From Rhodoferax ferrireducens T118 (GTDB lineage: Bacteria; Pseudomonadota; Gammaproteobacteria; Burkholderiales; Burkholderiaceae_C), in contig NC_007908.1 in the NCBI RefSeq assembly GCF_000013605.1, forward strand, positions 2,852,001 to 2,916,000: a DNA stretch of 64,000 nt. The letters run 5' to 3'. The notes beneath the pieces were generated by a model. It saw nothing but the letters and a program-made list of their open reading frames with translations, did no database searches and was not told where the DNA came from. Shown piece by piece: positions 42,413 to 51,740 of the stretch. How positions within the stretch are numbered: the stretch's first letter is position 1; the number at the start of each line of letters is the position of its first letter. Position numbers and translations under genes: made by a program.

Positions 42413-43716
42413 AGCCCCACCTCGTCTGACGGTGACTCAATTACTTTTTCAAAAAAATAACAAATTCGCTGCCGCGGCAATAGGTAATCCATGGCCTCCC
42501 GAGGCAAACTCGCCGGCTTGAGACTGCGCCGAATGCCCAGGGCGGGTGCATGCTCCAAGTCCAGAATCAGTGCCTCATGCTTGGGAACACGAGGCTCATG
42601 CACGATCACCTGGGGCTTAAGTGGCCGGGTGGAATTAACCGATACCACGAGGGCAAATCGTTCGTCAGCCAATTGCACCACCGAGCCCGGCGGATAAACC
42701 CCCATCATGCGGATAAAGGCGCCCAGTGTCACGCTATCGAAACGGGCTTTCAGCTGGGCAAAGATGAGTGCCAGGGCTTCATGCGGGGTGACGGCAGTCG
42801 AAGGCCGGCTCGGATTACACAAGTTGTCATACTGGTTCACCAGTGACAAAATTTTGCTTGCCACGGACAAGCTGTCACCCTTGAGCCTGGCTGGGAAACC
42901 GCTTCCATCCATCGCCTCGTGATGCTGGGCGATGGCTTGCAAGGCGCCCGCTGTCAAGTCCATGTGCCGACCCAGAGGGACACCTTGGGCAACATGCTCC
43001 TGGTACAAGTTGTATTCGGCTTTTGAAAAATTTTCGTCTGGCCAGCGCACCCGGTCCGGCAAACGGGATTTGCCGATGTCATGCAAGAACGCCGCCATGC
43101 CCAGATCAAGCATGTCCGGCTGTGACAGGCCCAGAGACCGGCCGAGCAGCAGAGAAAGAATGGTCACATTGACCGGATGCATGGACGCTTTGTCCCCCAT
43201 ACCCTCAGACAACAGGCGAATGGCCAACTCGCCCTCCTGCAGCATATCGCCAACAAACCCGCCGACCACGCCAAGACACTGTTGCTTGGCCGCGCCAGGG
43301 AATGCACTGATTTGCTCTACCGCCAGCTTGTAGTGTTGAATGGCGTCAACAAAGCGGCGTTCACAGACGATCAGACTGTTATGTTGGGCGCTCAGCAAAT
43401 CACTGCGTTGTCGCCGAAGACGATTCTCATCAGTTGACGCCAGCGTGCTCTCCGGCCTGGCTTGTTCGCCAGGGCTATCGCCCGCCAGGACCTTGGCACC
43501 ACCGGCATTTGCCAATCCTGGCAGCAGATCGCTTTTGTCACGAAAATAACGAACACGTTTTAGACCCAGGCCGCGAATCACCTCAAGCTGTTTCTCAGAG
43601 GAAATTTTGAAGCTTCTGGTGGGAAACGGATGGGACATCCAGCCGAGCTCAAGCTCGATGAACATGCCGGGTCGCAACTGATGGATTTCAATCAATTCGA
43701 ACTGGGCTTCGTCCAT
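42409..43716 (-). CDS. HD-GYP domain c-di-GMP phosphodiesterase with DUF3391 N-terminus
   Basis: A 435-residue protein. Residues 1-120 resemble the DUF3391 regulatory domain (HQLRPGMFIELELGWMSHPFPTRSFKI, GLKRVRYFRDKSD). The HD-GYP domain (about 165-400) has LHDIGKSRLPDRVRWP and HHEAMDGSGFPARLKGDSLS. The canonical GYP is GFP here, a conservative change that keeps the aromatic. It degrades c-di-GMP, probably in concert with the co-transcribed GGDEF-EAL protein, whose start overlaps its stop. The gene is first in this two-gene operon. Confidence 0.9.
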   Translation of the reverse strand: MDEAQFELIEIHQLRPGMFIELELGWMSHPFPTRSFKISSEKQLEVIRGLGLKRVRYFRDKSDLLPGLANAGGAKVLAGDSPGEQARPESTLASTDENRLRRQRSDLLSAQHNSLIVCERRFVDAIQHYKLAVEQISAFPGAAKQQCLGVVGGFVGDMLQEGELAIRLLSEGMGDKASMHPVNVTILSLLLGRSLGLSQPDMLDLGMAAFLHDIGKSRLPDRVRWPDENFSKAEYNLYQEHVAQGVPLGRHMDLTAGALQAIAQHHEAMDGSGFPARLKGDSLSVASKILSLVNQYDNLCNPSRPSTAVTPHEALALIFAQLKARFDSVTLGAFIRMMGVYPPGSVVQLADERFALVVSVNSTRPLKPQVIVHEPRVPKHEALILDLEHAPALGIRRSLKPASLPREAMDYLLPRQRICYFFEKVIESPSDEVGL

Positions 43717-43850
43717 ATGTACTTCAGTTGGCGACCTTGCTTTTCACGAGCACGGCAATATTTGACACAAAAATTTTCATCTGACGGATGAACACTTCCT
43801 CCGTATGCTTTCGAGAATATCATGCCAAAAGCAAAGAAAAAGGAATCCCG

Positions 43851-44570
43851 ATGATTGATTTGTATTACTGGCCCACGCCCAACGGCTGGAAAATCTCCAT
43901 CATGCTGGAAGAATGCAAGCTGGCGTACCAGTTGATCCCGGTGAACATTGGCAAGGGTGAGCAGTTTGCACCCGCATTTTTGGCGATCAGTCCCAACAAC
44001 CGCATGCCCGCCATCGTGGACCATGATCCTGCCGGCGGGGGTGAACCGATCGCGGTGTTTGAGAGTGGCGCCATTCTGATTTACCTCGCTGAGAAGACCG
44101 GGCTCTTCATGCCGGGCGATGTACGCGGCAAGACCCAGGTCTTGCAGTGGTTGATGTGGCAAATGGGAGGGCTCGGCCCGATGGCGGGGCAAAATGGCCA
44201 TTTCTTGCTCTATGCGCCCGAAAAAGTACCCTACGCCATCGATCGCTATGGCAAAGAGGTGAACCGACTGTATGGCGTGCTCAACACCCAACTGGGGAAA
44301 ACCGGCGCGTTTGTGGCCGGGCCCGACTACTCCATTGCCGACATGGCAATTTTTCCCTGGATCCGAACCCATCAGGCGCAGCAGGTGTCTCTCGACGAGT
44401 TCCCCCACATCAAGCGCTGGTACGACACGCTGTTCCTGCGCCCGGCCGTCCTGCGCGGGCTTGATCTGCTCAAAGACTTGCGCGCCGGCACGATGAGCGA
44501 AGAGGCTCGCAAGGCATTGTTTGGACAAACGGCGCAAAGCGTGCGGACCGGCGATCACAAACTCATTTGA
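43851..44570 (+). CDS. Glutathione S-transferase family protein (Nu-class, YfcG/YghU-like)
   Basis: A 239-residue thioredoxin-fold GST. The start at MIDLYYWPTPNGWKISIMLE is preceded by AAGGA; the longer frame lacks similarity. TPNG followed by KIS in the first helix, the cis-proline block PNNRMPAIVDHD, the ESGAILIYLAEKTG loop and the C-terminal helical domain (PDYSIADMAIFPWIRTH) place it in the Nu class, whose members show disulfide reductase activity with glutathione. It lies 12 bases before a hydroxychromene-carboxylate isomerase-like gene, itself a GST-related fold. Confidence 0.88.
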   Translation: MIDLYYWPTPNGWKISIMLEECKLAYQLIPVNIGKGEQFAPAFLAISPNNRMPAIVDHDPAGGGEPIAVFESGAILIYLAEKTGLFMPGDVRGKTQVLQWLMWQMGGLGPMAGQNGHFLLYAPEKVPYAIDRYGKEVNRLYGVLNTQLGKTGAFVAGPDYSIADMAIFPWIRTHQAQQVSLDEFPHIKRWYDTLFLRPAVLRGLDLLKDLRAGTMSEEARKALFGQTAQSVRTGDHKLI

Positions 44571-44582
44571 AACATACCCCCC

Positions 44583-45194
44583 ATGATTGAATTTTTCTTT
44601 GATTGCTCCAGCCCCTGGACCTATCTGGCTTTTCACAACCTGCAGCCCCTGGCCGCCGAATTGAATGAGCCGGTGCACTGGCGACCTGTACTGGTGGGCG
44701 GTATTTTCAACGCCGTCAACCCCAGCGTCTACGCCATGCGCGACAACCCGGTGCCCGCCAAATGGGCTTACATGCTCAAAGACCTGCAGGACTGGGCACG
44801 CGAGGCGGGTCTGAAGATTGTCTTCCCGCCCAGGGTCTTTCCAGTCAACAGTGTCAAAGCCATGCGCGGCTGTCTCTGGCTGGAGCCACAGGGCAAACTG
44901 CTGCCTTTTGCCACGGCCGTGTTTGAGGCCTACTGGGCGCGCGAGGAAGACATTTCGCAAGACGCCGTGCTTCTGAAAATATGCGATCAAGTCGGCGTCG
45001 ATGGTGGCGCGTTTTTGGCTGGTATCGCGCAGCCTGCCATCAAGCAGCAACTCAAAGCCAACACCGAAGAAGTGATTGCACGTGGCGGCTTTGGTTCGCC
45101 CACGCTCTACCTCGGCGACGACATGTACTTTGGCAACGACCGCTTGCCGCTGCTGAAGGCCGCCATCCTGCGCCAACGCGCCGCGTCGTTGTAA
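44583..45194 (+). CDS. 2-hydroxychromene-2-carboxylate isomerase-like (DsbA/kappa-GST family)
   Basis: A 203-residue DsbA-fold protein of the HCCA isomerase type, a glutathione-dependent isomerase in naphthalene-type pathways. Its active-site region IEFFFDCSSPWTYLAFHNL carries a serine where DsbA has CxxC, as in isomerases. It has GGIFNAVNPSVYAMRDNPVP and ends GGFGSPTLYLGDDMYFGNDR, typical of the family. The upstream gene is a GST. No naphthalene-catabolic gene is near, so the real substrate is unknown. Its stop overlaps the next start (TAATG). Confidence 0.88.
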   Translation: MIEFFFDCSSPWTYLAFHNLQPLAAELNEPVHWRPVLVGGIFNAVNPSVYAMRDNPVPAKWAYMLKDLQDWAREAGLKIVFPPRVFPVNSVKAMRGCLWLEPQGKLLPFATAVFEAYWAREEDISQDAVLLKICDQVGVDGGAFLAGIAQPAIKQQLKANTEEVIARGGFGSPTLYLGDDMYFGNDRLPLLKAAILRQRAASL

Positions 45195-45961
45195 TGGCGG
45201 ACACCCCAGTCGATGCATCGGCGTTTGATTCGCCCTTCGTTTTTTCGGCTGACGGCCACAAATCCCTGTATTTCACCCTCGACCAACTGCAAAGCCGCAT
45301 GTGCAGCGCGCATCCCGACCAACTGGAGGTGGACTACACGCGCACGATGATGGGTTTCTTGCTGTTTGACAGCCGCCCGGCACGCATCGCCATGATTGGG
45401 CTCGGAGGTGGTTCACTGCTGAAGTTTTGCTACCGCCACCTGCCCAACTCACTGCTCACGATGGTCGAGATCAACCCCAAGGTGATTGCGCTGCGCCACG
45501 AGTTTGAGGTGCCGGAAGATGCTCAGCGCATCGAGCTTGTTTGCGCTGACGGGGCCGACTTTGTCCGTGACGCGGCGGCCAACAACCCCATCGGCTATGA
45601 CGTGCTGCTGGTAGACGGCTTTGACAGCGAGGGGCTGGCGCCCAGCCTGTGTTCACAACGTTTTTACAACGACTGCTACCAGGCACTTTCACAGCAAGGT
45701 GTCATGGTTGCCAACCTGCACCATGACGACCCCCAACACGCCCTCTTCACAGCACGCATCCGGCTTGCTTTCGATGGCAATCTGCTTGAAGTCGCTTCAC
45801 AAGAAAAAAGCAACAGCATTCTTTTTGCGCGCAAAGGCAGCCCCATTTCAATGGACGACATACGGCAGAGCAACCCGCTGAAGAACTTTGACCCCGAAGT
45901 ACGCAGTCAACTGCAACGCGAATTTGCGCGCATTTCCTGGGCGGCGACGCAGGTCGCCTAG
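45194..45961 (+). CDS. Spermidine synthase-like SAM-dependent enzyme
   Basis: A 255-residue protein starting MADTPVDASAFDSPF, overlapping the previous stop by one base. The Rossmann SAM motif is IAMIGLGGGSLLKFCYRHLP, followed by MVEINPKVIALRHEFEVPED and YDVLLVDGFDSEGLAPSLCS, where polyamine synthases have a comparable DxxD loop. Many such single-domain proteins are annotated spermidine synthase without evidence of polyamine transfer. It converges with the CoA-transferase operon. I call only the fold and SAM/dcSAM binding. Confidence 0.78.
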   Translation: MADTPVDASAFDSPFVFSADGHKSLYFTLDQLQSRMCSAHPDQLEVDYTRTMMGFLLFDSRPARIAMIGLGGGSLLKFCYRHLPNSLLTMVEINPKVIALRHEFEVPEDAQRIELVCADGADFVRDAAANNPIGYDVLLVDGFDSEGLAPSLCSQRFYNDCYQALSQQGVMVANLHHDDPQHALFTARIRLAFDGNLLEVASQEKSNSILFARKGSPISMDDIRQSNPLKNFDPEVRSQLQREFARISWAATQVA

Positions 45962-45969
45962 TGCACCGT

Positions 45970-46608
45970 TTAATGCAGTTGCACGCCGGTCTTGGCCTGC
46001 AGCTCTTCGATCGTCACACCGGGCGCCAACTCCACCACTTTCAGGCCATGCGGCGTCACATCCAGCACCGCCAGGTCGGTGATGATGCGATCGACCACGC
46101 CGACACCCGTCAGTGGCAGTGTGCAGTTGGGCAAGATTTTCAAATCAATGGTGCCATCCTTCTTTTTGGCCACGTGTTCCATCAGCACGACGACGCTCTT
46201 GACGCCGCCCACAAGGTCCATCGCACCACCCATGCCTTTGACCATCTTGCCGGGGATCATCCAGTTGGCCAGATCGCCTTTCTCGCTCACTTGCATGGCA
46301 CCCAAAATGCTCAGATTGATCTTGCCGCCCCGAATCATGGCAAAGCTGTCGTGGCTGCCGAAGATGGACGAGCCCGGGATTGTGGTCACGGTCTGCTTGC
46401 CCGCATTGATCAGGTCAGCATCCACTTCATCTTCGGTGGGAAACGGGCCGATGCCCAGCATGCCGTTTTCACTTTGCAGCCAGACCTCGATATCGGGTGA
46501 CACAAAGTTCGCCACCAGGGTTGGCAAGCCGATCCCGAGGTTGACGTAAAAACCGTCTTGTAATTCTTCTGCCGCTTTGGCAGCCATCTGTTCGCGTGTC
46601 CAGGCCAT
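45970..46608 (-). CDS. scoB: 3-oxoacid CoA-transferase subunit B
   Basis: The beta subunit of a succinyl-CoA:3-ketoacid (SCOT-type) CoA-transferase, which activates acetoacetate or 3-oxoadipate. The 212-residue protein begins [20 protein letters not shown] and includes [16 protein letters not shown]. The catalytic glutamate is in [12 protein letters not shown], and [20 protein letters not shown] is the GxxG-type substrate block. It follows subunit A by two bases. Whether acetoacetate or 3-oxoadipate is the substrate cannot be told from sequence. Confidence 0.92.
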   Translation of the reverse strand: MAWTREQMAAKAAEELQDGFYVNLGIGLPTLVANFVSPDIEVWLQSENGMLGIGPFPTEDEVDADLINAGKQTVTTIPGSSIFGSHDSFAMIRGGKINLSILGAMQVSEKGDLANWMIPGKMVKGMGGAMDLVGGVKSVVVLMEHVAKKKDGTIDLKILPNCTLPLTGVGVVDRIITDLAVLDVTPHGLKVVELAPGVTIEELQAKTGVQLH

Positions 46609-46610
46609 GA

Positions 46611-47330
46611 TCAGACTCCTGCTTTCTTGGTCGATGTTTCAGTGATCGTTCTTTGCTCAATCCGCTTCTCGGGGTGAGCATTGAGCACAATCCGGTGCAC
46701 GTAAATTCCCGCCAAGTGAACCGAATCGGGATCGAATGTGCCAACCTCAACGATTTCCTCGACCTCAACCACCGTGATCTTGCCCGCCATCGCCACCGCC
46801 GGATTGAAATTACGCGCCGTGCGCCTGAACAGCAGATTGCCGCTCTTGTCAGCCTTCCACGCCTTGACCAAAGACACTTCAGGCAGCAGGGCGCGCTCCA
46901 TGATGTACACATGACCGTCAAACTCGCGGGTTTCCTTGCCTTCGGCCACCAGTGTGCCCACCCCCGTGCGGACGTAAAAAGCCGGAATGCCAGCACCACC
47001 GGCGCGCAGTTTTTCTGCCAGCGTGCCCTGGGGCGTGAATTCCAACTGCAACTCGCCTGCCAGGTATTGACGTTCAAACTCCTTGTTCTCGCCGACATAG
47101 CTGGAGATCATTTTGCTGATCTGGCGCGTACCCAGCAGCTTGCCCAGGCCAAAACCATCGACGCCTGCGTTGTTGGAAATGACGGTCAGGTCCTTGACAC
47201 CGCTGGCGCACAGGGCGTCAATCAGGGCCTCGGGAATACCGCACAGGCCAAAGCCGCCAACGGCCAGTAACTGGCCATCTTTGACAATGCCTTCCAGTGC
47301 TTTGGCCGCGTTGGGGTAAATTTTGTTCAC
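46611..47330 (-). CDS. scoA: 3-oxoacid CoA-transferase subunit A
   Basis: The alpha subunit, 239 residues, with the CoA-transferase opening [20 protein letters not shown] and [16 protein letters not shown]. It has the [40 protein letters not shown] block and the C-terminal segment [21 protein letters not shown], all standard. It is divergent from the PAS-LuxR regulator across 102 bases containing an inverted repeat. The pair probably channels ketone bodies or pathway acids into acyl-CoA. Confidence 0.93.
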   Translation of the reverse strand: MNKIYPNAAKALEGIVKDGQLLAVGGFGLCGIPEALIDALCASGVKDLTVISNNAGVDGFGLGKLLGTRQISKMISSYVGENKEFERQYLAGELQLEFTPQGTLAEKLRAGGAGIPAFYVRTGVGTLVAEGKETREFDGHVYIMERALLPEVSLVKAWKADKSGNLLFRRTARNFNPAVAMAGKITVVEVEEIVEVGTFDPDSVHLAGIYVHRIVLNAHPEKRIEQRTITETSTKKAGV

Positions 47331-47381
47331 TGCGCAATCTCCATTAAAGAAATAATGACCTTACGATACTACTTAACTTCA

Positions 47382-47397
47382 TACGTAGTTTTTCGTA
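47382..47397. promoter_or_regulatory. Candidate operator between scoA and the luxR-type gene
   Basis: TACGTAGTTTTTCGTA has arms TACG and CGTA eight bases apart, centred in the 102-base divergent gap. A related TTACG sequence lies at 47361. The site is well placed for control of both genes by the adjacent regulator; binding is inferred. Confidence 0.4.
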
Positions 47398-47432
47398 AAG
47401 TACAAACCCTAAGTCCTGGTCACCCACAACGC

Positions 47433-47975
47433 ATGGATATTAATTACCGTCTTGCCTTCGATCTGGCGCCAGTCGGCCTCGCCCTCTCAAGCAACCGCAG
47501 CATGCTGGACTGCAACCGCCATCTGTGCGAGATGTTTGGTGCCTCACGTGAATTATTGGTGGGTCAGTCATTTCAGGTGCTGTACCCCAGCGCCATTGAA
47601 TTTGAGCGCACCGGATCGCGCATTGCGCCGATTCTGAACCGCAACGGCACCTACGCCGACGACCGCATCATGAAGCGCGCCAACGGCGAAACCTTCTGGT
47701 GCCACGTGACCGGCCGCGCGCTGAACCCGAGCGCGCCGCATGAGACTGGCATCTGGACCTTTGAGGACTTGAGTTCGCGTCGCCCGGTCAAGGCGGAGTT
47801 GACGGCACGTGAACGCGAGGTCGCGGCACACCTGATGGACGGATTGACCAGCAAGGAAATAGGCAAGACGCTGGCGATCAGCCACCGCACGGTTGAAATC
47901 TACCGAGCCCGTCTGATGCGCAAGTACACAGCCTCCAACACCGGGGACCTGGTGCACAAGCTGATGGCGGGTTGA
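47433..47975 (+). CDS. PAS-domain LuxR-type response regulator
   Basis: A 180-residue transcription factor. Residues about 1-110 form a PAS domain (LAFDLAPVGLALSSNRSMLD, RDR-type NGTYADDRIMKRANGETFWC). The C-terminus is a GerE/LuxR helix-turn-helix (LTAREREVAAHLMDGLTSKE, then LAISHRTVEIYRARLMRKY). I use the ATG at 47433; upstream codons lack family match. Divergent from scoAB, it probably regulates those genes in response to a ligand or redox state read by PAS. Confidence 0.85.
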   Translation: MDINYRLAFDLAPVGLALSSNRSMLDCNRHLCEMFGASRELLVGQSFQVLYPSAIEFERTGSRIAPILNRNGTYADDRIMKRANGETFWCHVTGRALNPSAPHETGIWTFEDLSSRRPVKAELTAREREVAAHLMDGLTSKEIGKTLAISHRTVEIYRARLMRKYTASNTGDLVHKLMAG

Positions 47976-48055
47976 GGTCGCCACACAAGTCAGCCGCTAA
48001 GCACCCATAATATCCATTAAATCGGCCTGCAGTCCCCGTAGAATAAACGTATGGT

Positions 48056-48098
48056 GCTATTTATTTTATAGCATTTTTCAAGCGCGCGGCAGCTAGAC
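48056..48098 (+). repeat. Dispersed element copy K (left part)
   Basis: GCTAT at 48056-48060, seven bases, ATAGC at 48068-48072; the third box appears as GCAGCTA with the 18-base spacing shortened to 15. The TGCTAT and ATAGCA arms followed by TTTTT could also act as a weak terminator for the luxR-type gene. Confidence 0.5.
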
Positions 48099-50129
48099 CG
48101 GGCTCGACGCAGCTGCCGCCACCTGGACCCGGTTGCGGCCATTTTCTTTAGCCAGGTACATGGCTGCATCGGCGCTTTTAAGCAAATGATTTTCGTCTTG
48201 ACCATGCTCGGGAAAAATGGCAATGCCGATGCTCGATGAAATATGGATCCGATGCTCGCCGATTTCAAAGACCAGGTTCAATGCGGCAAGAATTTTTTCA
48301 GCGACCAGCGTGGCCGCCTGCACCGTTTCGAGATCTGGCAACATCACGACAAATTCGTCACCACCGATCCGCGCCACGGTGTCGGATTCGCGCCGCACGC
48401 AGTCCAGCAAACGCCGTGCCACTTCTTGGAGCAGCAAGTCGCCCACCTGATGACCGAGCTGGTCATTGACCGGTTTGAATCTGTCAAGATCCATGAACAT
48501 CAAGGCCAGCTGCGTTTTGTCGCGCCTGGCCTTGGCGATAGCCTGGCGCAAGCGGTCGGAGAACAGGGCGCGATTGGGCAAATTGGTGAGGACGTCGAAA
48601 TGCGCCAGGTGCTGCATGCGCACCTCGCTCGCCTTGCGTTCGGAAATGTCAGAGAACACCGCCACATAGTGGGAGGGCACGCCCTGCTCATCGCGCACTT
48701 GCTTGATGGAAAGCCATTCCACATAGAGTTTTCCGCTTTTGCGGCGATTGCAGATTTCGCCATGCCAGTTGCCGGTGGTGGCGAGCTTTGCCCACATGTC
48801 CTGGTAGAACGTCGCGGAATGAGTGCCGGACGCCATGAGTTTGGGGTTTCTGCCAATGACTTCACTGGCGAAGTAGCCCGTAATCACGGTGAACGCCGGA
48901 TTGACCGAGATGATTTCATTGCGCATATTGGTCACGGTCACGGCCTCATCCATGGTCAGGATGACGGTAGAGGCCAGGCGCAAGGCTTCCTCACGCTCAT
49001 GACGCGCAGTGATGTCCGTGTGCGTGCCAATCATGCGCAAGGGCTGGCCCTGCGCATCGCGTGCCACCACCATGCCGCGCGAGAGTATCCATTTCCAGCT
49101 GCCGTCCTTGCATTGCATCCGTCGCTCATTGGCGTAGCTGGATTTTTCCCCCGCAAAATAAGCCGCCCGGTCGGCTTCTATCCGGGCCAGATCATCAGGG
49201 TGGACGCGCGCGTCCCAAGCCTCGGTGTGATTCTCCAACTCATCGGCGGCAAAGCCATAAATTTCCTTGTAGCGCTTGGAGAACACAACTTCACCGGTCT
49301 GCAAGTTGCGGTCCCATACGCCGTCGCCAGCGCCTTCAAGCGCAAACTTCCAGCGTTCCTCACTCAAAGCCAGCGCGTGCTGGGCTCTTTTGCGTTCCTG
49401 ATTTTGCTCAATGATTTGATCCTGAGCTCTTTTCACAATGATGAACACCACCAGGTAAAGCAGCGTCAGCAGCGTGATCACAGCGGCGACCAGGATCCAC
49501 TGCCGCTGACCGACCTCCGCCAGGACCGAGGTGGCATCGCGGTAGATTTCGAACACGCCGCTGACTTGACCCGTCACGGGGTCGTAGCGCGGAATGTAGC
49601 TCTCGATGACGTCACGGTCTTGCAGTTCGCCCTCAAATGAGCTGATCTGATTTTGATGCACGAGTTCGGAACTGTTCAAACCGCGCAAGCCGTTCATCAC
49701 ACCCGCGTTATCGCTCTTGTCCTCGCCAATCTGATTGAGTTCGGTTGAATAAACCGTCCTGCCCCGCAAGTCATAAACCTTGACTTTGTAAATCTGGGTG
49801 CCATTGAGAAGCTTGAGAACCATTTGGTGCAGCACGGGAATCTGTGGCGCCGTCGGCAACTGCGCGGCGGGCTTGTCGGCCATCGACAAGACCAAGGGGC
49901 CAAAGTGCTCCTCCCACATCTCATTGGCAATGACCCTGGCGTGGTTGATGTGTTCACTCTGGTAGCCGTCAATCAGGGCATCCACCGACAGCGTGCGAAA
50001 GACGTAGCCCAGCAAGACCGCAACCACCACAAAGGCGACCAGGCTGGCAGTGGCGAAATAACGCAACAGTCTGAAGTCGGATTTGCCGCCCACGGTTGAG
50101 CCGACAGCGTCATTGGATTCGGGTGTCAC
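48093..50129 (-). CDS. Membrane sensor diguanylate cyclase (PAS-PAS-GGDEF)
   Basis: A 678-residue membrane protein. An N-terminal transmembrane helix (TASLVAFVVVAVLLGYVF) and a second (ILVAAVITLLTLLYLVVFIIV, near residue 225) bracket a periplasmic sensor domain of about 180 residues. Two PAS domains with PAC motifs follow (about 265-390, 395-510). The GGDEF domain (about 515-678) has the site RIGGDEFVVMLPD, a full GGDEF, so it is likely an active cyclase. The periplasmic ligand is not known. Confidence 0.9.
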   Translation of the reverse strand: MTPESNDAVGSTVGGKSDFRLLRYFATASLVAFVVVAVLLGYVFRTLSVDALIDGYQSEHINHARVIANEMWEEHFGPLVLSMADKPAAQLPTAPQIPVLHQMVLKLLNGTQIYKVKVYDLRGRTVYSTELNQIGEDKSDNAGVMNGLRGLNSSELVHQNQISSFEGELQDRDVIESYIPRYDPVTGQVSGVFEIYRDATSVLAEVGQRQWILVAAVITLLTLLYLVVFIIVKRAQDQIIEQNQERKRAQHALALSEERWKFALEGAGDGVWDRNLQTGEVVFSKRYKEIYGFAADELENHTEAWDARVHPDDLARIEADRAAYFAGEKSSYANERRMQCKDGSWKWILSRGMVVARDAQGQPLRMIGTHTDITARHEREEALRLASTVILTMDEAVTVTNMRNEIISVNPAFTVITGYFASEVIGRNPKLMASGTHSATFYQDMWAKLATTGNWHGEICNRRKSGKLYVEWLSIKQVRDEQGVPSHYVAVFSDISERKASEVRMQHLAHFDVLTNLPNRALFSDRLRQAIAKARRDKTQLALMFMDLDRFKPVNDQLGHQVGDLLLQEVARRLLDCVRRESDTVARIGGDEFVVMLPDLETVQAATLVAEKILAALNLVFEIGEHRIHISSSIGIAIFPEHGQDENHLLKSADAAMYLAKENGRNRVQVAAAASSPV

Positions 50130-50291
50130 GGAAACCTTCAGTGTTGAAATTTTCTTTGCCGCGCAAAGTGATGAAAAGGATCTTGATCGAGAATCATTGT
50201 AGTTAACAGCACCGGCTCACCCGGCCCACATCCGGATGCGCCAACTGAATCGGTCCATCTGTTAAAAGACTAAATATCCATTTTTTTTCGA

Positions 50292-51521
50292 ATGACCAAG
50301 CTGATGCTCAATTCACCTCACCCTGTCGCGACCGAACCTGTCACCAACCCACCCCCGGTGATCCGCTGGCTTGAAGCGGGCCAGGAGTGTTCCGCACGCT
50401 GGCGGTCAGAACGTGGCGCACCACCGCCCAAGCGGGTTGTTCTGGCCGATGACACCACAACCGCCGATGTCGCCTACCGACTGGCCTGCGAAGGCACGGC
50501 CCTGCTCTGGCGTGGCGACTTCCACAACGCACGACAATTGCTGCAGGCGCTGGCGCGACGCGCCGACCAGGTTCCAACACGCAAGCGCAAAAAAGCCGCC
50601 GAGGAAGTACCGGTGGTGGACGCCTTTCACCGCCACCGCCTGGCCCAGTCGCAGCGAGCCCGCATGCTGGGCATGCTGCTGATCCCGTTCAATGCCGACT
50701 ACAGCATTCCCTTGCGCCGGGCCCCGGACGTCACGATGGCGTGCACCGAGGCCTGGGGTCCGCCCGATGCGACGGCAGGCGCTTGCGTGGCGTCCCTGCG
50801 TGAACTGTCCGGCATCACCAGCGCACACGAGTGGCGCAGAAAAGGCGTTGAAATTGCAGCGCTGGGCGAGCCCCCCCACAACCGTATTCATCCGCACTAC
50901 GGCGTGTTCTCCCCGGTGCGGGGTGAATACATCCATCTGGTCGCCACGGCGCACTTGCCCAAACCCCCGACCGGGCAGACCACGCTGACGGCCTTCGATA
51001 TCGGCACCGGCACCGGTGTGCTGTCAGCCGTGCTGGCGCGGCGCGGCGTCAACAGAATCGTGGCCACCGATCAAGATCCGCGCGCGCTGGCCTGCGCGCG
51101 GGACAATATTGCGCGCTTGAACGTAGAAGACAAAGTTCAACTGGTCCAGACTGATCTGTTTCCCGAGGGTCAAGCCTCGCTCGTGGTGTGCAACCCGCCC
51201 TGGCTGCCAGCACGGCCCAGCTCGCCGATTGAACGCGCGGTGTATGACGAGGGTGGGCGCATGCTGGCAGGATTTCTGAAGGGTTTGACCGCGCACCTGG
51301 CACCCAAAGGTGAAGGCTGGCTGATCCTGTCCAACCTGGCCGAACACCTGGGTCTGCGCACGCGCGCGGAACTGCTGGAGGCTTTCGAGCACAACGGCTT
51401 GCGGGTGGTGAGCCGCATCGACGCCAAACCGCAACATCCCAAGGCGACGGATGCCAGTGATCCGCTGGCAAATGCGAGGTCGCGTGAAGTGACCTCACTC
51501 TGGCGCTTGGCGACCCTTTAG
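50292..51521 (+). CDS. Class I SAM-dependent methyltransferase (PrmC/HemK-like C-terminus)
   Basis: A 409-residue protein. The C-terminal half has the SAM motif LTAFDIGTGTGVLSAVLARR, IVATDQDPRALACARDN and the NPPW tetrapeptide in LVVCNPPWLPARPSSP, the catalytic signature of N5-glutamine or N6-adenine methyltransferases. The first 200 residues (including VAYRLACEGTALLWRGDFHN) are a family-specific extension I do not recognise. The substrate could be a protein release factor, ribosomal protein or RNA base. Confidence 0.85.
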   Translation: MTKLMLNSPHPVATEPVTNPPPVIRWLEAGQECSARWRSERGAPPPKRVVLADDTTTADVAYRLACEGTALLWRGDFHNARQLLQALARRADQVPTRKRKKAAEEVPVVDAFHRHRLAQSQRARMLGMLLIPFNADYSIPLRRAPDVTMACTEAWGPPDATAGACVASLRELSGITSAHEWRRKGVEIAALGEPPHNRIHPHYGVFSPVRGEYIHLVATAHLPKPPTGQTTLTAFDIGTGTGVLSAVLARRGVNRIVATDQDPRALACARDNIARLNVEDKVQLVQTDLFPEGQASLVVCNPPWLPARPSSPIERAVYDEGGRMLAGFLKGLTAHLAPKGEGWLILSNLAEHLGLRTRAELLEAFEHNGLRVVSRIDAKPQHPKATDASDPLANARSREVTSLWRLATL

Positions 51522-51528
51522 CCATCAC

Positions 51529-51645
51529 ATGAAGGAACCCTGGGTCAACATGCTCGACGCCGGCGCCAGTCCCTTCTTCAAGCAGATGCCCCCGAAATTG
51601 CTTTTGATCGAAGAGGCTGAGCCAAAAACTATAATTGCTGCATAG
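51529..51645 (+). CDS. Possible small ORF (38 aa), unsupported
   Basis: An ATG frame beginning MKEPWVNMLDAGASPFFKQM that ends TIIAA at 51645, eight bases after the methyltransferase stop. It lacks a ribosome site and I recognise no family. A TATAAT at 51630 within its end suggests this stretch is a promoter rather than a gene. Listed so the gap 51522-51740 is described. Confidence 0.2.
   Translation: MKEPWVNMLDAGASPFFKQMPPKLLLIEEAEPKTIIAA
51630..51635 (+). promoter_or_regulatory. -10 box upstream of the 104-aa gene
   Basis: TATAAT in the gap before the small hypothetical gene at 51741; a TTGATC lies about 20 bases upstream, a loose -35. Transcription would start about 100 bases before the start codon. 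Confidence 0.45.
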
Positions 51646-51740
51646 ATTCAGGCTCACCCTGCTGGTTCACGTCCATGACATATTGCATTTTGTGGGCAGG
51701 CAAACCATACTGTGCGGGCACACCTTGAGTAGCAGACGAC

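Noticed and set aside
43692..45218. 508-codon minus-strand frame opposite the GST and isomerase genes
   Set aside because: Antisense shadow of three conserved plus-strand frames.
48243..49640. 465-codon plus-strand frame opposite the sensor diguanylate cyclase
   Set aside because: Antisense to a GGDEF protein with all motifs in place; no independent evidence.
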